Position numbers and translations under genes: made by a program
Shown: positions 40,730 through 49,914 of the stretch, one piece after another
Position numbering within the stretch: the stretch's first letter is position 1
Layout of the letters: every line of letters begins with the position of its first letter
NCBI RefSeq assembly: GCF_003634705.1
Contig: NZ_RBWU01000005.1
Location: forward strand, 682,001 to 746,000
Direction of reading: 5' to 3'
From: Actinomadura pelletieri DSM 43383
GTDB lineage: Bacteria; Actinomycetota; Actinomycetes; Streptosporangiales; Streptosporangiaceae
DNA length: 64,000 nt
The notes under the pieces: model-generated
What the model was told of the DNA's origin: nothing
The model's input: the letters and a program-made list of their open reading frames with translations, nothing else
Database searches by the model: none

Positions 40730-43690
40730 TCAGGCGCCTACCGGGGTGCCGGCCGTGCCGGGCTCGAGCCCGGACCGGAACAGCGCCAGCCGGTGCGCCT
40801 TCGCGGCGGCCTCGCCGCGGCTCGTCACGTCGAGCTTCCCGAGGATGTTGGAGACGTGCACGCTGGCCGTCTTCACCGAGATGAACAGCGCCTCGGCGAT
40901 GTCGCGGTTGCTGCGTCCCTCCGCGACCAGCCGCAGCACCTCGTACTCGCGGGGCGTCAGGCCGAGCGGCGCGGTCGTGTCGCTGCGGCGCGGTGACCGG
41001 GTGCGGCGCAGCAGGTCGGCCACCTGTTCGGCGAGCGGCACGGCACCGAGTTCACGGGCCAGCTCCGCCGCGACGCGCAGCCGGTCGGCGGCCGTGTCAT
41101 GGTCGCCGCCCACCAGCGCGGCCTCCGCCGCGCGGTACAGGGCCCGCGCCCGGTGGTACGGGTTACCGAGCCCCTCCCACGCCGCCGCGGCCTCGTCCCA
41201 CGCGGCCCGGTCGAGAACGTTTCGGGCGCGGCACAGCTCGGCGGCGAACGTCAGCCGGTAGGCCTGCTGGAGCGGCCCGCTGTTGTGGAGCCCGTTCGCC
41301 CGCTCCTCGATCCGCCGCAGTCGGGCGGCCCCCGGGTCGGGTGCCGCGTAGGGCGCGTCGTCGGGCGCGCCGCCGGGAGTGCCGGCGGCCAGTTCCGCGC
41401 AGGCCGACGCACCGGCGATCAGCGCGGGCCAGGCGTAGCGGGCGTCGTCCGGCAGGCCACCGTGGTCGAGGACGGGCCCGACCGCGTCCAGCGCGGCCTC
41501 GGGGCGCCCCTCGGCGAGCGCGATGTTCGCCTCGAGCCAGAGCATGGTGAAGTAGTCCTGGGTCTTCAGCCACCGCATCTTGAGGTTCAAAATCTCGCGG
41601 GCCATGACCAGCCGCGCGCGGGCCGTCTCCAGGTCGCCGCGCGCCAGCGCCACCCAGCCGGACAGGACGAGCAGCGACGTGCGCGTCGTGATCGCCGGGT
41701 CCTGCTCCATGGCGTGGTTCAGGACGGCGAGGGCCTCGTCCCACCGGCCGAGCGACACCAGCGGCTCGGCCTCGTTGATGGACATGAACGTGCCCTGCGT
41801 CCGCGCCACCCCGTACTGGCGGGCGAGTTCCTTGCCGCGCGCCGCGACGGCGACGGCCTCCTCGTGGCGTCCCGCGCCCTCCAGGAAATGCGACTTGATC
41901 ACGTGGTAGCGGAGCAGCACGCGTTGGTTGCCGCTGCGTTCCACGGTCTCCTCGACCTGCAACAGGTGGGCGTCGCTGGTGTACTTGATGTCGGCGCAGA
42001 ACCCGGTGATCAACGCCTCGGCCTCGGTGACGGCGTCGCCGAGCCGCCGCGCGGTGGCGAGGGACTCGGCCGCCGCCTTGAGCGCCTCGTCGATGTGGGT
42101 GGTGATGCGGACGTAGTTGCCCAGCGTGGCCAGCGTGCGTGCCCGCGCCGCGGACGGCGGGTCGGTGGGCAGCGCGTCGACCGCGGCGCGCAGGTCCTCG
42201 ACGAAGCCGGGACGGGCCATCTGGTAGCGCATCCGGCCGCGCAGCTCCAGCAGCCCCGCGCGGCGCTCCGGGTCGGGCTCGGGCTCGTCCTCCAGTTCGC
42301 GGAGCGCGGCGGTGGCGAGCTTGATACCGCGGTCGAACTCCCCCGCCTGGTCCGCGGCCGCCGCCGCGTCCTGCAGGACCTTGATGTGCGTGGCTTCGAT
42401 GCGCTCCCCCGCGTCGGGGACCTGGTCCCACAGTTCGAGGACCCGCGACAGCATCGCCAGGCACTCGGCGTAGGCGACGGCCTTGCGGGCCTCGGCGGCG
42501 GCGCGCCAGGACGCGACCAGCGCCCACGTGCTGTCGTGCGCCGCGTTCCAGTGGTAGCTCAGTTCGACCCACAGCCGACCCGCCGGAACGAGCCCCGGAT
42601 CCTCCTCCAGGGCCTCCGCGTAACGCTTGTGGAGCCGCGTGTACTCGCCCGGCAGCAGATCCTCGTGGACGGCCTCGCGGATCAGCGCGTGCCGGAACGC
42701 GTAGCCGTCCCCGTCCACCACCAGCACGTTCGCGGCGACCGCCGGGCGCAGCACCCGGGTCAGCGCCGCGTCTCCGAGCCCGGTCACGGCCGACAGCAGC
42801 GCGTGCTCGATCCGGGTGCCGCCGCCGCTGGCGTCGCGCAGGACCTCCTGTGTCTCCTCCGGCAGCCGCTGCACCCCGGCCAGCAGCAGGTCGCGCAGCG
42901 ACTCGGGCAGCTCGGACGCCAGCGTGCCGTCATCGTCGAGCAGCGCCTCGACGAACAGCGGGTTGCCCTCGCTGCGGGTGGCGATACGGTCGACCAGGCT
43001 CCTGGGCGGCGGCGCGCCGAGCAGTTCGGCGACGAGCGCGGCGACCTCCGGGCGCGACAGCCGCTCGATCCGTACCCGGCGCACCCGTTCGGCCCGCTCC
43101 AGCCCGGCGAGCAGCGGACGCAGCGGATGGGTGCGGTGCAGTTCGTCCGTCCGGTAGGTCACCACGATCAGGACCGGCGCGGTGCCGAGGTTGCGGATCA
43201 GGAAGGCCAGCAGGTCACGGGTGGAGCGGTCGGCCCAGTGGGCGTCCTCGATGACCAGTACGACCGGTTCGCGCTCGGCCAGCCGTTCCAGCAGCACGAG
43301 CATGACCTCGAACAGCCGGGCGCGCTCCTCGTCGGACGCCGCGTCGGACTCCGGCTCCCCGAACTCCGGCAGCAGCCGGGCGAGCCCGCCGGTGTCGCCG
43401 CGCGGCACGAGCCCGGCGACGCCGTCGATGCCGATGTCGCGGACCAGGCCCCGCAGGACGGTCGTGAACGGCGCGAACGGCAGACCGTCCGAGCCGAGTT
43501 CCAGGCACCCGCCGACCAGGACCTTCGCTCCGTCCACGCCCCCGGTGAACTCGCGGATCAGACGGGTCTTGCCGAGGCCCGCGTCACCGCCGACGAGCAC
43601 GGCCCCGGGTGCGGTCGCGAGGGCGTCCGCCAGCTCCGCCAACTCCGCCGACCGCCCGACCAGGACAGGACTCATCGCACGCGCGCTCAC
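40730..43690 (-). CDS. LAL-type LuxR-family ATP-binding regulator
   Basis: A 986-aa regulator of the large ATP-binding LuxR group. N-terminal AAA/NTPase domain: Walker A GGDAGLGKTRLI (~33-44) and Walker B VVLVIEDAHWAD (~142). A long TPR-like helical middle region (~400-880) is followed by the LuxR helix-turn-helix (LTPREYEVLRLVAEGRSNRD, ISVKTASVHVSNILGKLDV). LAL proteins act as pathway-level activators of antibiotic or carbon-use genes, with ATP and an unknown ligand. No target cluster is adjacent. GTG 43690 and ATG 43675 are both possible starts. Confidence 0.93.
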   Translation of the reverse strand: MSARAMSPVLVGRSAELAELADALATAPGAVLVGGDAGLGKTRLIREFTGGVDGAKVLVGGCLELGSDGLPFAPFTTVLRGLVRDIGIDGVAGLVPRGDTGGLARLLPEFGEPESDAASDEERARLFEVMLVLLERLAEREPVVLVIEDAHWADRSTRDLLAFLIRNLGTAPVLIVVTYRTDELHRTHPLRPLLAGLERAERVRRVRIERLSRPEVAALVAELLGAPPPRSLVDRIATRSEGNPLFVEALLDDDGTLASELPESLRDLLLAGVQRLPEETQEVLRDASGGGTRIEHALLSAVTGLGDAALTRVLRPAVAANVLVVDGDGYAFRHALIREAVHEDLLPGEYTRLHKRYAEALEEDPGLVPAGRLWVELSYHWNAAHDSTWALVASWRAAAEARKAVAYAECLAMLSRVLELWDQVPDAGERIEATHIKVLQDAAAAADQAGEFDRGIKLATAALRELEDEPEPDPERRAGLLELRGRMRYQMARPGFVEDLRAAVDALPTDPPSAARARTLATLGNYVRITTHIDEALKAAAESLATARRLGDAVTEAEALITGFCADIKYTSDAHLLQVEETVERSGNQRVLLRYHVIKSHFLEGAGRHEEAVAVAARGKELARQYGVARTQGTFMSINEAEPLVSLGRWDEALAVLNHAMEQDPAITTRTSLLVLSGWVALARGDLETARARLVMAREILNLKMRWLKTQDYFTMLWLEANIALAEGRPEAALDAVGPVLDHGGLPDDARYAWPALIAGASACAELAAGTPGGAPDDAPYAAPDPGAARLRRIEERANGLHNSGPLQQAYRLTFAAELCRARNVLDRAAWDEAAAAWEGLGNPYHRARALYRAAEAALVGGDHDTAADRLRVAAELARELGAVPLAEQVADLLRRTRSPRRSDTTAPLGLTPREYEVLRLVAEGRSNRDIAEALFISVKTASVHVSNILGKLDVTSRGEAAAKAHRLALFRSGLEPGTAGTPVGA

Positions 43691-43867
43691 GTTCCAAGCA
43701 TGCCAAACAGATCAGACAATCCCACCTGATTTTCCCGCCGTGCGACGCCCCCGGCCGACCGCCCGCCCGCGGTCCGTGTGGTGGCCGTGGTCCCCCGATG
43801 GCCACGGCCACCACACAGTGAGACGTCTGAACCCCCGGAAATAGTTCGCGGTCTTTTCAGAAAGATG

Positions 43868-44605
43868 TCATTCGCCGGAGGGCCTCCCGGCGACGAGGTC
43901 GCTCAGCCGGTCACCGAACCGTTCGAGCGGTTGCCGGTACCTGCGTTCACGCGCCCGCGCCCGGCGCTCCTTGCGCGACCCCTCCGCGTACCGGCGCCGC
44001 GCCCACGGGGAGCCCGGCCGCGCCAGCCGGACGGCCCCGACGATGGCCAGCACCCCGATGAACAGCCCGAGAAGGCCCGTCCAGACCTTGCCCTTGAGCA
44101 GCGCGACGATGGCGACGCACAGGTTGAAGATCAGCGCGAACGCGATCGTCCACCACCCGTCCCCGGCGACCTCGTCCACGCCGAGGGGCCGCAACCCGAG
44201 CAGCAGCAGCCCGCACAGCGCGATCGTGATGAAGACCACTTCGACCGACAACCGGCCCTGCTCGCTCCAGTACACGTCCTCCAGGTGCAGCACGAGCGCG
44301 AACTCGTCCAGGACAAGGGCGGTGCCCACCCCGAACAGGGCCGCGGCTCCCGCCGCCCACGCCGACGCGTCCTCCTCGATCGCGAGGCCGCCCACCCCGC
44401 CGACGCACATGAACACCAGCCCGAACACCACGTGGTGAACGTGATGCCCGCCCGGTGTGACGTTCCCCGGCCACCACCGCACCTGGGCGCGGATCATCCG
44501 GACGCTGAACCGGATGAACAGGAACCCGGCGATGAACGCCACGAAGAAGCAGAACAGCCGTAGCCGTCCGGCGTCCGCGATCTCGCGCGAGAACCACTCC
44601 CCCAC
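43868..44605 (-). CDS. Integral membrane protein of unknown function
   Basis: A 245-aa protein with about six helices (for example LFCFFVAFIAGFLFIRF, HVVFGLVFMCVGGVGGLA, GAAALFGVGTALVLDEFAL, VVFITIALCGLLLLGL, WTIAFALIFNLCVAIVALL, LLGLFIGVLAIVGAVRL). A histidine-rich GGHHVHHVVFG segment (~56) and an acidic DEFALVLHLEDVYW follow one another across the membrane and might bind metal. The C-terminal ~45 residues are strongly basic. Starts upstream of 44605 give a Trp/Cys-rich leader with no family likeness; GTG 44605 follows GGAAGG at good spacing. I do not recognise a function. Confidence 0.75.
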   Translation of the reverse strand: MGEWFSREIADAGRLRLFCFFVAFIAGFLFIRFSVRMIRAQVRWWPGNVTPGGHHVHHVVFGLVFMCVGGVGGLAIEEDASAWAAGAAALFGVGTALVLDEFALVLHLEDVYWSEQGRLSVEVVFITIALCGLLLLGLRPLGVDEVAGDGWWTIAFALIFNLCVAIVALLKGKVWTGLLGLFIGVLAIVGAVRLARPGSPWARRRYAEGSRKERRARARERRYRQPLERFGDRLSDLVAGRPSGE

Positions 44606-44730
44606 ATCGCAGACCTTCCGCCTCCCGCACCACCCCACACCCAACGGTTGGTTACCGGAACACCGTTTTCGCGGGCCGGGGTTCCACGACAATGACCCCG
44701 GTGGGCGGTCTGTGAGGGAAACGGGGAAAC

Positions 44731-45549
44731 ATGCGGATCTTGACGTGGAACGTGTGGTGGCGGTTCGGGCCGTGGGAGGTGCGCCGGGAGGCGATCGCGT
44801 CGACGCTCGCGGACCTCGACTGCGACATCGTCGGACTGCAGGAGGTCTGGGGCGACGGTGCGGAGAATTTGGCCGGGTGGCTCGCCGACCGGCTCGGGAT
44901 GCACTGGACCTGGGCGGCCTCGGACCGTCCCGGACGCTGGCACGCCCGGCTCGACGGCTCGACGGCCGATGTCGGGGACGCCGTCCTCAGCCGCTGGCCG
45001 ATCGTCGACCGCGATGTGCTGCGGCTGCCCGCCGAGGGCGGGCGTGACGATGGCCATCAGGCGCTGTTCGCGCTGGTGGACGCCCCCGTCCACCCGGTGC
45101 CGTTCTTCACCGTCCACCTCAATTCCGCGCCGCACGAGTCGGCCGTCCGGTGCGCCCAGGTCACGGCCCTGGCTCGGTTCGTCGCGGCCCACGGGAACCA
45201 CGGGCCCTTTCCTCCCGTGGTCACCGGCGACTACAACGCCCTGCCCGACTCGGACGAGATGCGGCTGCTCGGTGGGTACCGAACGGCGCCCGCCGTCCCG
45301 GGTCAGGTCCTGCTCGACGCCTGGGAGTACGCCGACCCGGCGGCGCCCGCCGCCACCTGGGACCCGGCCAACCCCTACGCGGCCCGGACCCTCGAACCCG
45401 CCGGCCGCATCGACTACGTCCATGTGGGGCCGCCGGGACCGGGCGGGATCGGCCATGTCCGCTCCGTCCGCCGGGTGGGCGACCGGCCCGTCGACGGGGT
45501 CTGGCCGTCCGACCACGCGGCCGTTCTCGCCGAACTGGCCGCCCCGTAG
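44731..45549 (+). CDS. Endonuclease/exonuclease/phosphatase-family hydrolase
   Basis: A 272-aa EEP-fold hydrolase. MRILTWNVWWRFG at the start supplies the metal-binding asparagine, DIVGLQEVW (~32) the catalytic glutamate, and FPPVVTGDYNALPDSDEM (~164) and WPSDHAAVLAELAAP at the end the Asp/Asn and Ser-Asp-His cluster. These enzymes hydrolyse phosphodiester bonds in DNA, RNA, lipids or inositol phosphates; the substrate is not determinable here. There is no signal peptide, so it is likely cytoplasmic. GGGGAAAC precedes the start as a weak ribosome-binding site. Confidence 0.9.
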   Translation: MRILTWNVWWRFGPWEVRREAIASTLADLDCDIVGLQEVWGDGAENLAGWLADRLGMHWTWAASDRPGRWHARLDGSTADVGDAVLSRWPIVDRDVLRLPAEGGRDDGHQALFALVDAPVHPVPFFTVHLNSAPHESAVRCAQVTALARFVAAHGNHGPFPPVVTGDYNALPDSDEMRLLGGYRTAPAVPGQVLLDAWEYADPAAPAATWDPANPYAARTLEPAGRIDYVHVGPPGPGGIGHVRSVRRVGDRPVDGVWPSDHAAVLAELAAP

Positions 45550-45573
45550 CGGTCACGTACGCTTGGCGCCACG

Positions 45574-46002
45574 ATGGCGGACGAGCGGTTGACGATCGGT
45601 GAACTGGCGGGCCGGACGGGTGTCGCCGCCTCGGCGCTGCGCTACTGGGAGGAGTTCGGCCTGCTCCCGCCGCCGGAACGGGTGTCGGGGCGGCGGCGGT
45701 ATCCGCCGTCGACGGTCGGGCTGGTCGGGGCGATCCTCGCGCTGCGGGACGTCGGTTTCCCGCTCGGCGACATCAGGGCGTTCCTCGGCCCGCACGCGCC
45801 CGCCGCCGACGGCTGGCGGGACCTGGCCCGGCGCAAGCTGACCGAACTGGACGAGCACATCGCCCGCGCGCAGACGGCCCGCACCGCGGTCGCCCATGCC
45901 CTGGCCTGCCCGCACGAGGACCTCTTCGACTGCCCGACGTTCGCCAAGGTGATCGCGGCGCGGGCGGCCGGGGCGTCCATCGAGGAGCTCCACGGGCACT
46001 GA
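45574..46002 (+). CDS. MerR-family transcriptional regulator
   Basis: A 142-aa regulator with the N-terminal MerR winged helix (LTIGELAGRTGVAASALRYW, ~5-24; GLLPPPERVSGRRRYPPSTV) and a coiled-coil dimerisation helix. The C-terminus has two cysteines spaced in ALACPHEDLFDCPTF (~108-122), as in a subfamily of actinobacterial MerR proteins that might sense metal or redox; it is not the CxxCxxC of SoxR. A -10-like TACGCT (45558-45563) lies 10 bases before the ATG. No likely target gene is immediately adjacent. Confidence 0.88.
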   Translation: MADERLTIGELAGRTGVAASALRYWEEFGLLPPPERVSGRRRYPPSTVGLVGAILALRDVGFPLGDIRAFLGPHAPAADGWRDLARRKLTELDEHIARAQTARTAVAHALACPHEDLFDCPTFAKVIAARAAGASIEELHGH

Positions 46003-46024
46003 AGACCCCGAACTGGACAAACGC

Positions 46025-46040
46025 GTAACACATAAGTTAC
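46025..46040. promoter_or_regulatory. Candidate ArsR-family operator
   Basis: The inverted repeat GTAAC (46025-46029)/GTTAC (46036-46040) with a 6-base spacer lies 10 bases before the ArsR-like start at 46051. A -10-like TACATA (46038-46043) ends 7 bases before ATG 46051 and overlaps the right arm, so binding would block a leaderless promoter. Confidence 0.6.
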
Positions 46041-46050
46041 ATATTGGGCC

Positions 46051-46419
46051 ATGGACGTGTTCGACGCCGTGGCCGATCCCGTGCGCCGGCGCATCGTGGT
46101 GCTGCTCGGCGACGGGCCGCGCACCGCCGGTGCGCTGGCCGCCGCGTTCCCCGACATCAGCCGTCCGGCGGTCAGCCGGCATCTGCGGGTGCTGCGCGAG
46201 GCGGGCCTGGTCACGGCGGAACTGGTCGGGCGGGAACGCCACTACCGGGCCGAACTCGGCGCCCTCGCGGAGATCGACCGGTGGCTGGCCACCGTCCGCG
46301 GGCAGCTGTGGGACCGGCGCCTCGACGCCCTGGAGACCGAGGTGCACCGCGCCCGGCGCGACCGGCGCGCACGTCCGGAAACCGAAGGACCAGCCGAGAA
46401 CTCAAGGAGCGCGGGATGA
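46051..46419 (+). CDS. ArsR-family winged-helix repressor
   Basis: A 122-aa regulator with the ArsR winged helix: FDAVADPVRRRIVVLLGDG (~4-22) and the recognition helix ISRPAVSRHLRVLREAGLVT (~38-57). No metal-binding cysteine motif is visible, and the following gene encodes an AHSA1/SRPBCC protein, a classical pairing in which the ArsR protein controls both genes. The stop overlaps the next start (ATGA). It probably autoregulates through the GTAAC/GTTAC site. Confidence 0.9.
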   Translation: MDVFDAVADPVRRRIVVLLGDGPRTAGALAAAFPDISRPAVSRHLRVLREAGLVTAELVGRERHYRAELGALAEIDRWLATVRGQLWDRRLDALETEVHRARRDRRARPETEGPAENSRSAG

Positions 46420-46919
46420 CACCGACACCGACCGGCAGGCTGCTCGCCACCGCGACCGGCGCCGACCTACAGCTGACACGCCGGTTCACGACGACGATCG
46501 AGGACGTCTGGGCGAGCATCACCGAACCGGAGCGGACGGCCCGGTGGTTCGCGCACTGGAGCGGTGAGGGCGGCGCCGGCACCATCGCGAAGCTCACGCT
46601 GACCCACGAGGAGGGGCAGCCGCAGAGCGACCTGACGATCATCGCCTGCGAGCCGCCCCGGCGGCTCGAGGTCGAGGCCGTCGACGAGTACGGCCGCTGG
46701 CATCTGGAGGCCCGTCTCGCGGAGGCCGACGGCGTGACGACGCTGACCTTCGTCCACCATCTGGACCCCGACACCGACGCCTCCACCACCGGGCCGGGTT
46801 GGGAGTACTACCTCGACCGGCTGACCGCCGTGATCTCCGGCGGGCCCGAACCGAGCTTCGATGACTACTATCCGGGGCAGGCCGCTTACTACAAGGGTCT
46901 CACCGCCGAGGAGCCGTAG
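46416..46919 (+). CDS. SRPBCC (AHSA1-type) domain protein
   Basis: A 167-aa START-like fold protein with the AHSA1 signature LQLTRRFTTTIEDVWASITE (~17-36) and ERTARWFAHWSG, and a beta-strand-rich core (LTFVHHLDPDT, GPGWEYYLDRLTAV). The fold gives a hydrophobic ligand pocket. In the ArsR-AHSA1 pairing the ligand and role are unknown; homologues are proposed to act in stress or detoxification. It is translationally coupled to the repressor gene. Confidence 0.88.
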   Translation: MTPTPTGRLLATATGADLQLTRRFTTTIEDVWASITEPERTARWFAHWSGEGGAGTIAKLTLTHEEGQPQSDLTIIACEPPRRLEVEAVDEYGRWHLEARLAEADGVTTLTFVHHLDPDTDASTTGPGWEYYLDRLTAVISGGPEPSFDDYYPGQAAYYKGLTAEEP

Positions 46920-47050
46920 AGAAGCCCGTCATCGGCCGGGTCCCACGGGCGATGTCTGAGATCTGCAAACCGTGGCGTCCGCCACAGGAAAGACGCGGAG
47001 GCCGGGCAGGAGGTTCACTCACGGCAACACGATGTGAGAGGAGCGTTCAC

Positions 47051-47584
47051 ATGCCGGAAGCCCCTGGTTCAGAGTTCTGGAAGGACCTCAAGCCGATCGA
47101 GAACTCGCTGAGGCCAGACGCCCTGCCGGAGGTGTACATCCCGAATGTCGCCACCGACGACGACCGGTATTACGTGCCGTTCACCGAGACGGTCGGGTCG
47201 CGGCCCCTGTGGATCAACGTGAAGGACAACACGTGGTCCGACATCCTGCGGTCCAAGGAGGCCGGGCTCGTCAACCGGCACTACCACCCGCACGAGGTGT
47301 TCGCCTACACCATCTCCGGCAAGTGGGGATACCTGGAGCGGCCGTGGACGGCCACCGCCGGTGACTTCGTCTACGAGTCGCCCGGTGAGGGTCACACGCT
47401 CGTCGCCTACGAGCACGAAGAGCCGATGAAGACGCTGTTCATCGTCAAGGGCCCCCTCATCTGGCTGGACGAGAACGGTGAGGCCGAAGGGTTCTTCGAC
47501 GTCCACGACTACATCGACATGTGCCGCAAGCACTACGAGAAGGTCGGCCTGGGAGCCGACTACATCGACTCGCTCTTCCGTTAG
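47051..47584 (+). CDS. Cupin protein of the 2,4'-dihydroxyacetophenone dioxygenase family
   Basis: A 177-aa cupin. The metal-binding motif shows NRHYHPHEVFAYTISGKWGY (~75-94; two histidines and the glutamate) and GEGHTLVAYEHEEPM (~114), with the remaining histidine. The closest recognisable group is the dihydroxyacetophenone/2-hydroxyketone dioxygenase-like cupins that cleave a C-C bond with Fe(II). ATG 47051 is chosen because GAGAGGAG lies just upstream; the in-frame ATG 46952 would add a Cys/Arg-rich segment not in the family. It begins a cassette with a transporter and two dehydrogenases. Confidence 0.82.
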   Translation: MPEAPGSEFWKDLKPIENSLRPDALPEVYIPNVATDDDRYYVPFTETVGSRPLWINVKDNTWSDILRSKEAGLVNRHYHPHEVFAYTISGKWGYLERPWTATAGDFVYESPGEGHTLVAYEHEEPMKTLFIVKGPLIWLDENGEAEGFFDVHDYIDMCRKHYEKVGLGADYIDSLFR

Positions 47585-47587
47585 ACC

Positions 47588-48901
47588 ATGACCAACCTCC
47601 TCACGCGGGCCAAGCCCGCGACCACCTCCGACCGGTACGAGAACCGGCTGCTGGTCATCCTTTTCCTGGCCTTCGGCTTCGTGTTCTTCGACCGGCAGGC
47701 CCTGGCGTTCCTCGCGCCCTACATGGACGACGACTTCGGGCTGTCCAACTCGCAGCTCGGGTTCCTGTCCGGGGTGCTGGCGCTGACCTGGGCGCTGGCC
47801 GGGATGTTCGCCGGGAGCCTGTCGGACCGGTTGGGACGGCGCAAGCCGATCCTGATCGCGGCCGTCGTGCTCTTCTCGCTGTTCTCGTCGGCGTCCGGGC
47901 TGATGACCGGGTTCGTCGGGCTGCTCGCGGCACGCGCGCTGATGGGCACCGCCGAGGGCGCGGTGCTGCCGATGGCGCAGTCGCTGATGGTCGAGGCGTC
48001 CCGGGAGTCACGGCGCGGCCTCAACATGGGGCTGCTCCAGGGCTCGTCCGCCGGGCTGCTCGGCGGGATCGTGGCGCCGGTGGTGGTCGTGTGGCTCGCC
48101 GACAGCTTCGGCTGGCGGACGGCGTTCTTCGTCACGATCGTGCCCGGTCTGATCATCGCCGGGTTGATCGCGAAGTACGTCCTGGAGCGCGCGCCGCGTC
48201 TGCGGGAGGCCCCGTCCGGGGCCCCTGGGGAGGTCACCGCGGAGGTCTCCGCGAAGTCCTCCGCGAATGACAGGGCCGCTCCGGCGGCGCCGAAGGTCCC
48301 GATCCGGGACGTGCTGCGCCTGCGCAACGTCGTCCTCTGCATGCTGATCGCGCCGTGCTACCTCACCTGGTTCGTCACGCTGATCACCTTCACGCCGAAG
48401 TACCTGACGGACGAGAAGGGCTGGGGCTCGGGGACGATGAGCGCCGTCATGACGTGCCTGGGCGTCGCCTGGGTGCTGTGGGGGTTCGCGACTCCGGGCA
48501 TCTCCGACCGGATCGGGCGCCGGAAGGCGCTGATCGGTTTCACCTCGGTGGCGGTCTTCTGCCCGCTCGCCGTGGTGTACGTGGAGAGCCCGGTGCTGCT
48601 CGGCACACTGATGATCCTCACCTACACCGGGCTCGGCTGCTTCACGCTGTTCATGGCGACGATTCCGGCCGAGACCGTACCGCGCGCCGCGCTCGCCACC
48701 GCGCTCGGCGTGATCATGGGCGTGGGCGAGCTGGCCGGGGGGTTCCTCGGCCCGCTGGTCGCGGGGCGCGCGTCCGACATCTGGGGACTGGAGGCTGCCA
48801 TGTTCATCGCCGCCGGAGGCGCGGCGCTCGTCGTGGCGCTGTCGTTCGGGCTTCGTGAGACGGCCCCGGCCGTCCTGCGACGGAAAGGGGTGCACGCGTG
48901 A
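47588..48901 (+). CDS. MFS transporter (ACS/AAHS-like)
   Basis: A 437-aa major facilitator with 12 predicted helices. Helix 1 and loop 2-3 carry FVFFDRQALAFLAPYMDDDF (~31-50) and GSLSDRLGRRKPILIAA (~77-93), the signature of anion:cation/aromatic-acid symporters. A central cytoplasmic loop (~205-240) is Ala/Ser-rich. It probably imports the organic acid or ketone used by the neighbouring enzymes; the substrate is inferred from context only. It starts 3 bases after the cupin stop and its own stop overlaps the next gene (GTGA). Confidence 0.88.
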   Translation: MTNLLTRAKPATTSDRYENRLLVILFLAFGFVFFDRQALAFLAPYMDDDFGLSNSQLGFLSGVLALTWALAGMFAGSLSDRLGRRKPILIAAVVLFSLFSSASGLMTGFVGLLAARALMGTAEGAVLPMAQSLMVEASRESRRGLNMGLLQGSSAGLLGGIVAPVVVVWLADSFGWRTAFFVTIVPGLIIAGLIAKYVLERAPRLREAPSGAPGEVTAEVSAKSSANDRAAPAAPKVPIRDVLRLRNVVLCMLIAPCYLTWFVTLITFTPKYLTDEKGWGSGTMSAVMTCLGVAWVLWGFATPGISDRIGRRKALIGFTSVAVFCPLAVVYVESPVLLGTLMILTYTGLGCFTLFMATIPAETVPRAALATALGVIMGVGELAGGFLGPLVAGRASDIWGLEAAMFIAAGGAALVVALSFGLRETAPAVLRRKGVHA

Positions 48902-49914
48902 GAGCGGCGGTCTGGCATGGGGCACGGGACGTCCGGGTCGAGGACGTTCCGTCCCGCGACCCCGGCCCCGGGGAGGTCACGATCACCGTCGCGTACTGCG
49001 GGATCTGCGGCAGCGACCTGCACGAGTACGCCGACGGGCCGCACGCGATCCCGGTCGGGACGCCGCATCCGGAGTCGGGGCGGACCGCGCCGCTGACGCT
49101 CGGGCACGAGTTCAGCGGGACGGTGACCGCGGTCGGCCCGGACGTCACCGGGTTCGCGCCCGGCGACCGGGTCGCGGTCGAGCCGCACTACCGCTGCGGC
49201 ACCTGCGCGCGCTGTGTGGCCGGTGAGTACAACCTGTGCGACCACTTCGGCTTCGCGGGGCTGATGGGCGACGGCGGCCTGGCGGAACGGGCCAACGTCC
49301 CGGCCTACATGCTGCACAAGCTGCCGGACGGGGTCTCGCTCAAGCAGGCGGCCGTGTTCGAACCGGCGGCGGTCGCGCTGCACGGCCTGCGCCGTTCCGC
49401 GCTCCGGAACGGTGAGACGGTCGCGGTCGTCGGCCTCGGACCGATCGGGCTGCTCGTCGTGCAGCTCGCCGTCCGCTACGGGGCGGGCCGGGTGATCGCG
49501 TGCGACCCGTCGCCGAGCCGCCGCGACCTGGCGGAGCGGCTCGGCGCGGCCGAGACCGTGGACGCCGGTGAGCTGCCCGTCGGGGTCGCCGATCTGGCGT
49601 TCGAGGCGGTCGGCACCGAGCGGACCCTGAACGACTGTCTCGCCGCGACCCGGCGCGGCGGCCGCGTCGTGCTGCTCGGCCTCGGCGGCACGTTCGCCGT
49701 GGACGCCTTCGCCCTGGTCAACAACGAGCAGTCGATCATCGCCTCGGTCGGGTACCGCGACTGCCACCCCGAACTGATCCGGCTCGTCGACGAGGAGGGC
49801 ATGGACTTCACGTCCATCGTCACCTCCGTCGTGGCCCTGCCGGACGTGGTCCGCGACGGGTTCGAGACGCTGATGAACACCATGGAGGAGATCAAGGTGC
49901 TGGTGCGGCCATGA
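48898..49914 (+). CDS. Zinc-dependent medium-chain dehydrogenase (butanediol/threonine dehydrogenase-like)
   Basis: A 338-aa MDR-family dehydrogenase. Catalytic zinc ligands sit in YCGICGSDLHEYA (~36) and GHEFSG (~69); structural zinc cysteines in YRCGTCARCVAGEYNLCD (~100-117). The Rossmann motif VGLGPIGLLVVQLA (~180) binds NAD(P)H. It resembles 2,3-butanediol and threonine dehydrogenases, so a secondary alcohol or diol is a likely substrate. Both ends overlap neighbours (GTG 48898 in the MFS stop; ATGA with the SDR gene), showing one transcript. Confidence 0.9.
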   Translation: MRAAVWHGARDVRVEDVPSRDPGPGEVTITVAYCGICGSDLHEYADGPHAIPVGTPHPESGRTAPLTLGHEFSGTVTAVGPDVTGFAPGDRVAVEPHYRCGTCARCVAGEYNLCDHFGFAGLMGDGGLAERANVPAYMLHKLPDGVSLKQAAVFEPAAVALHGLRRSALRNGETVAVVGLGPIGLLVVQLAVRYGAGRVIACDPSPSRRDLAERLGAAETVDAGELPVGVADLAFEAVGTERTLNDCLAATRRGGRVVLLGLGGTFAVDAFALVNNEQSIIASVGYRDCHPELIRLVDEEGMDFTSIVTSVVALPDVVRDGFETLMNTMEEIKVLVRP

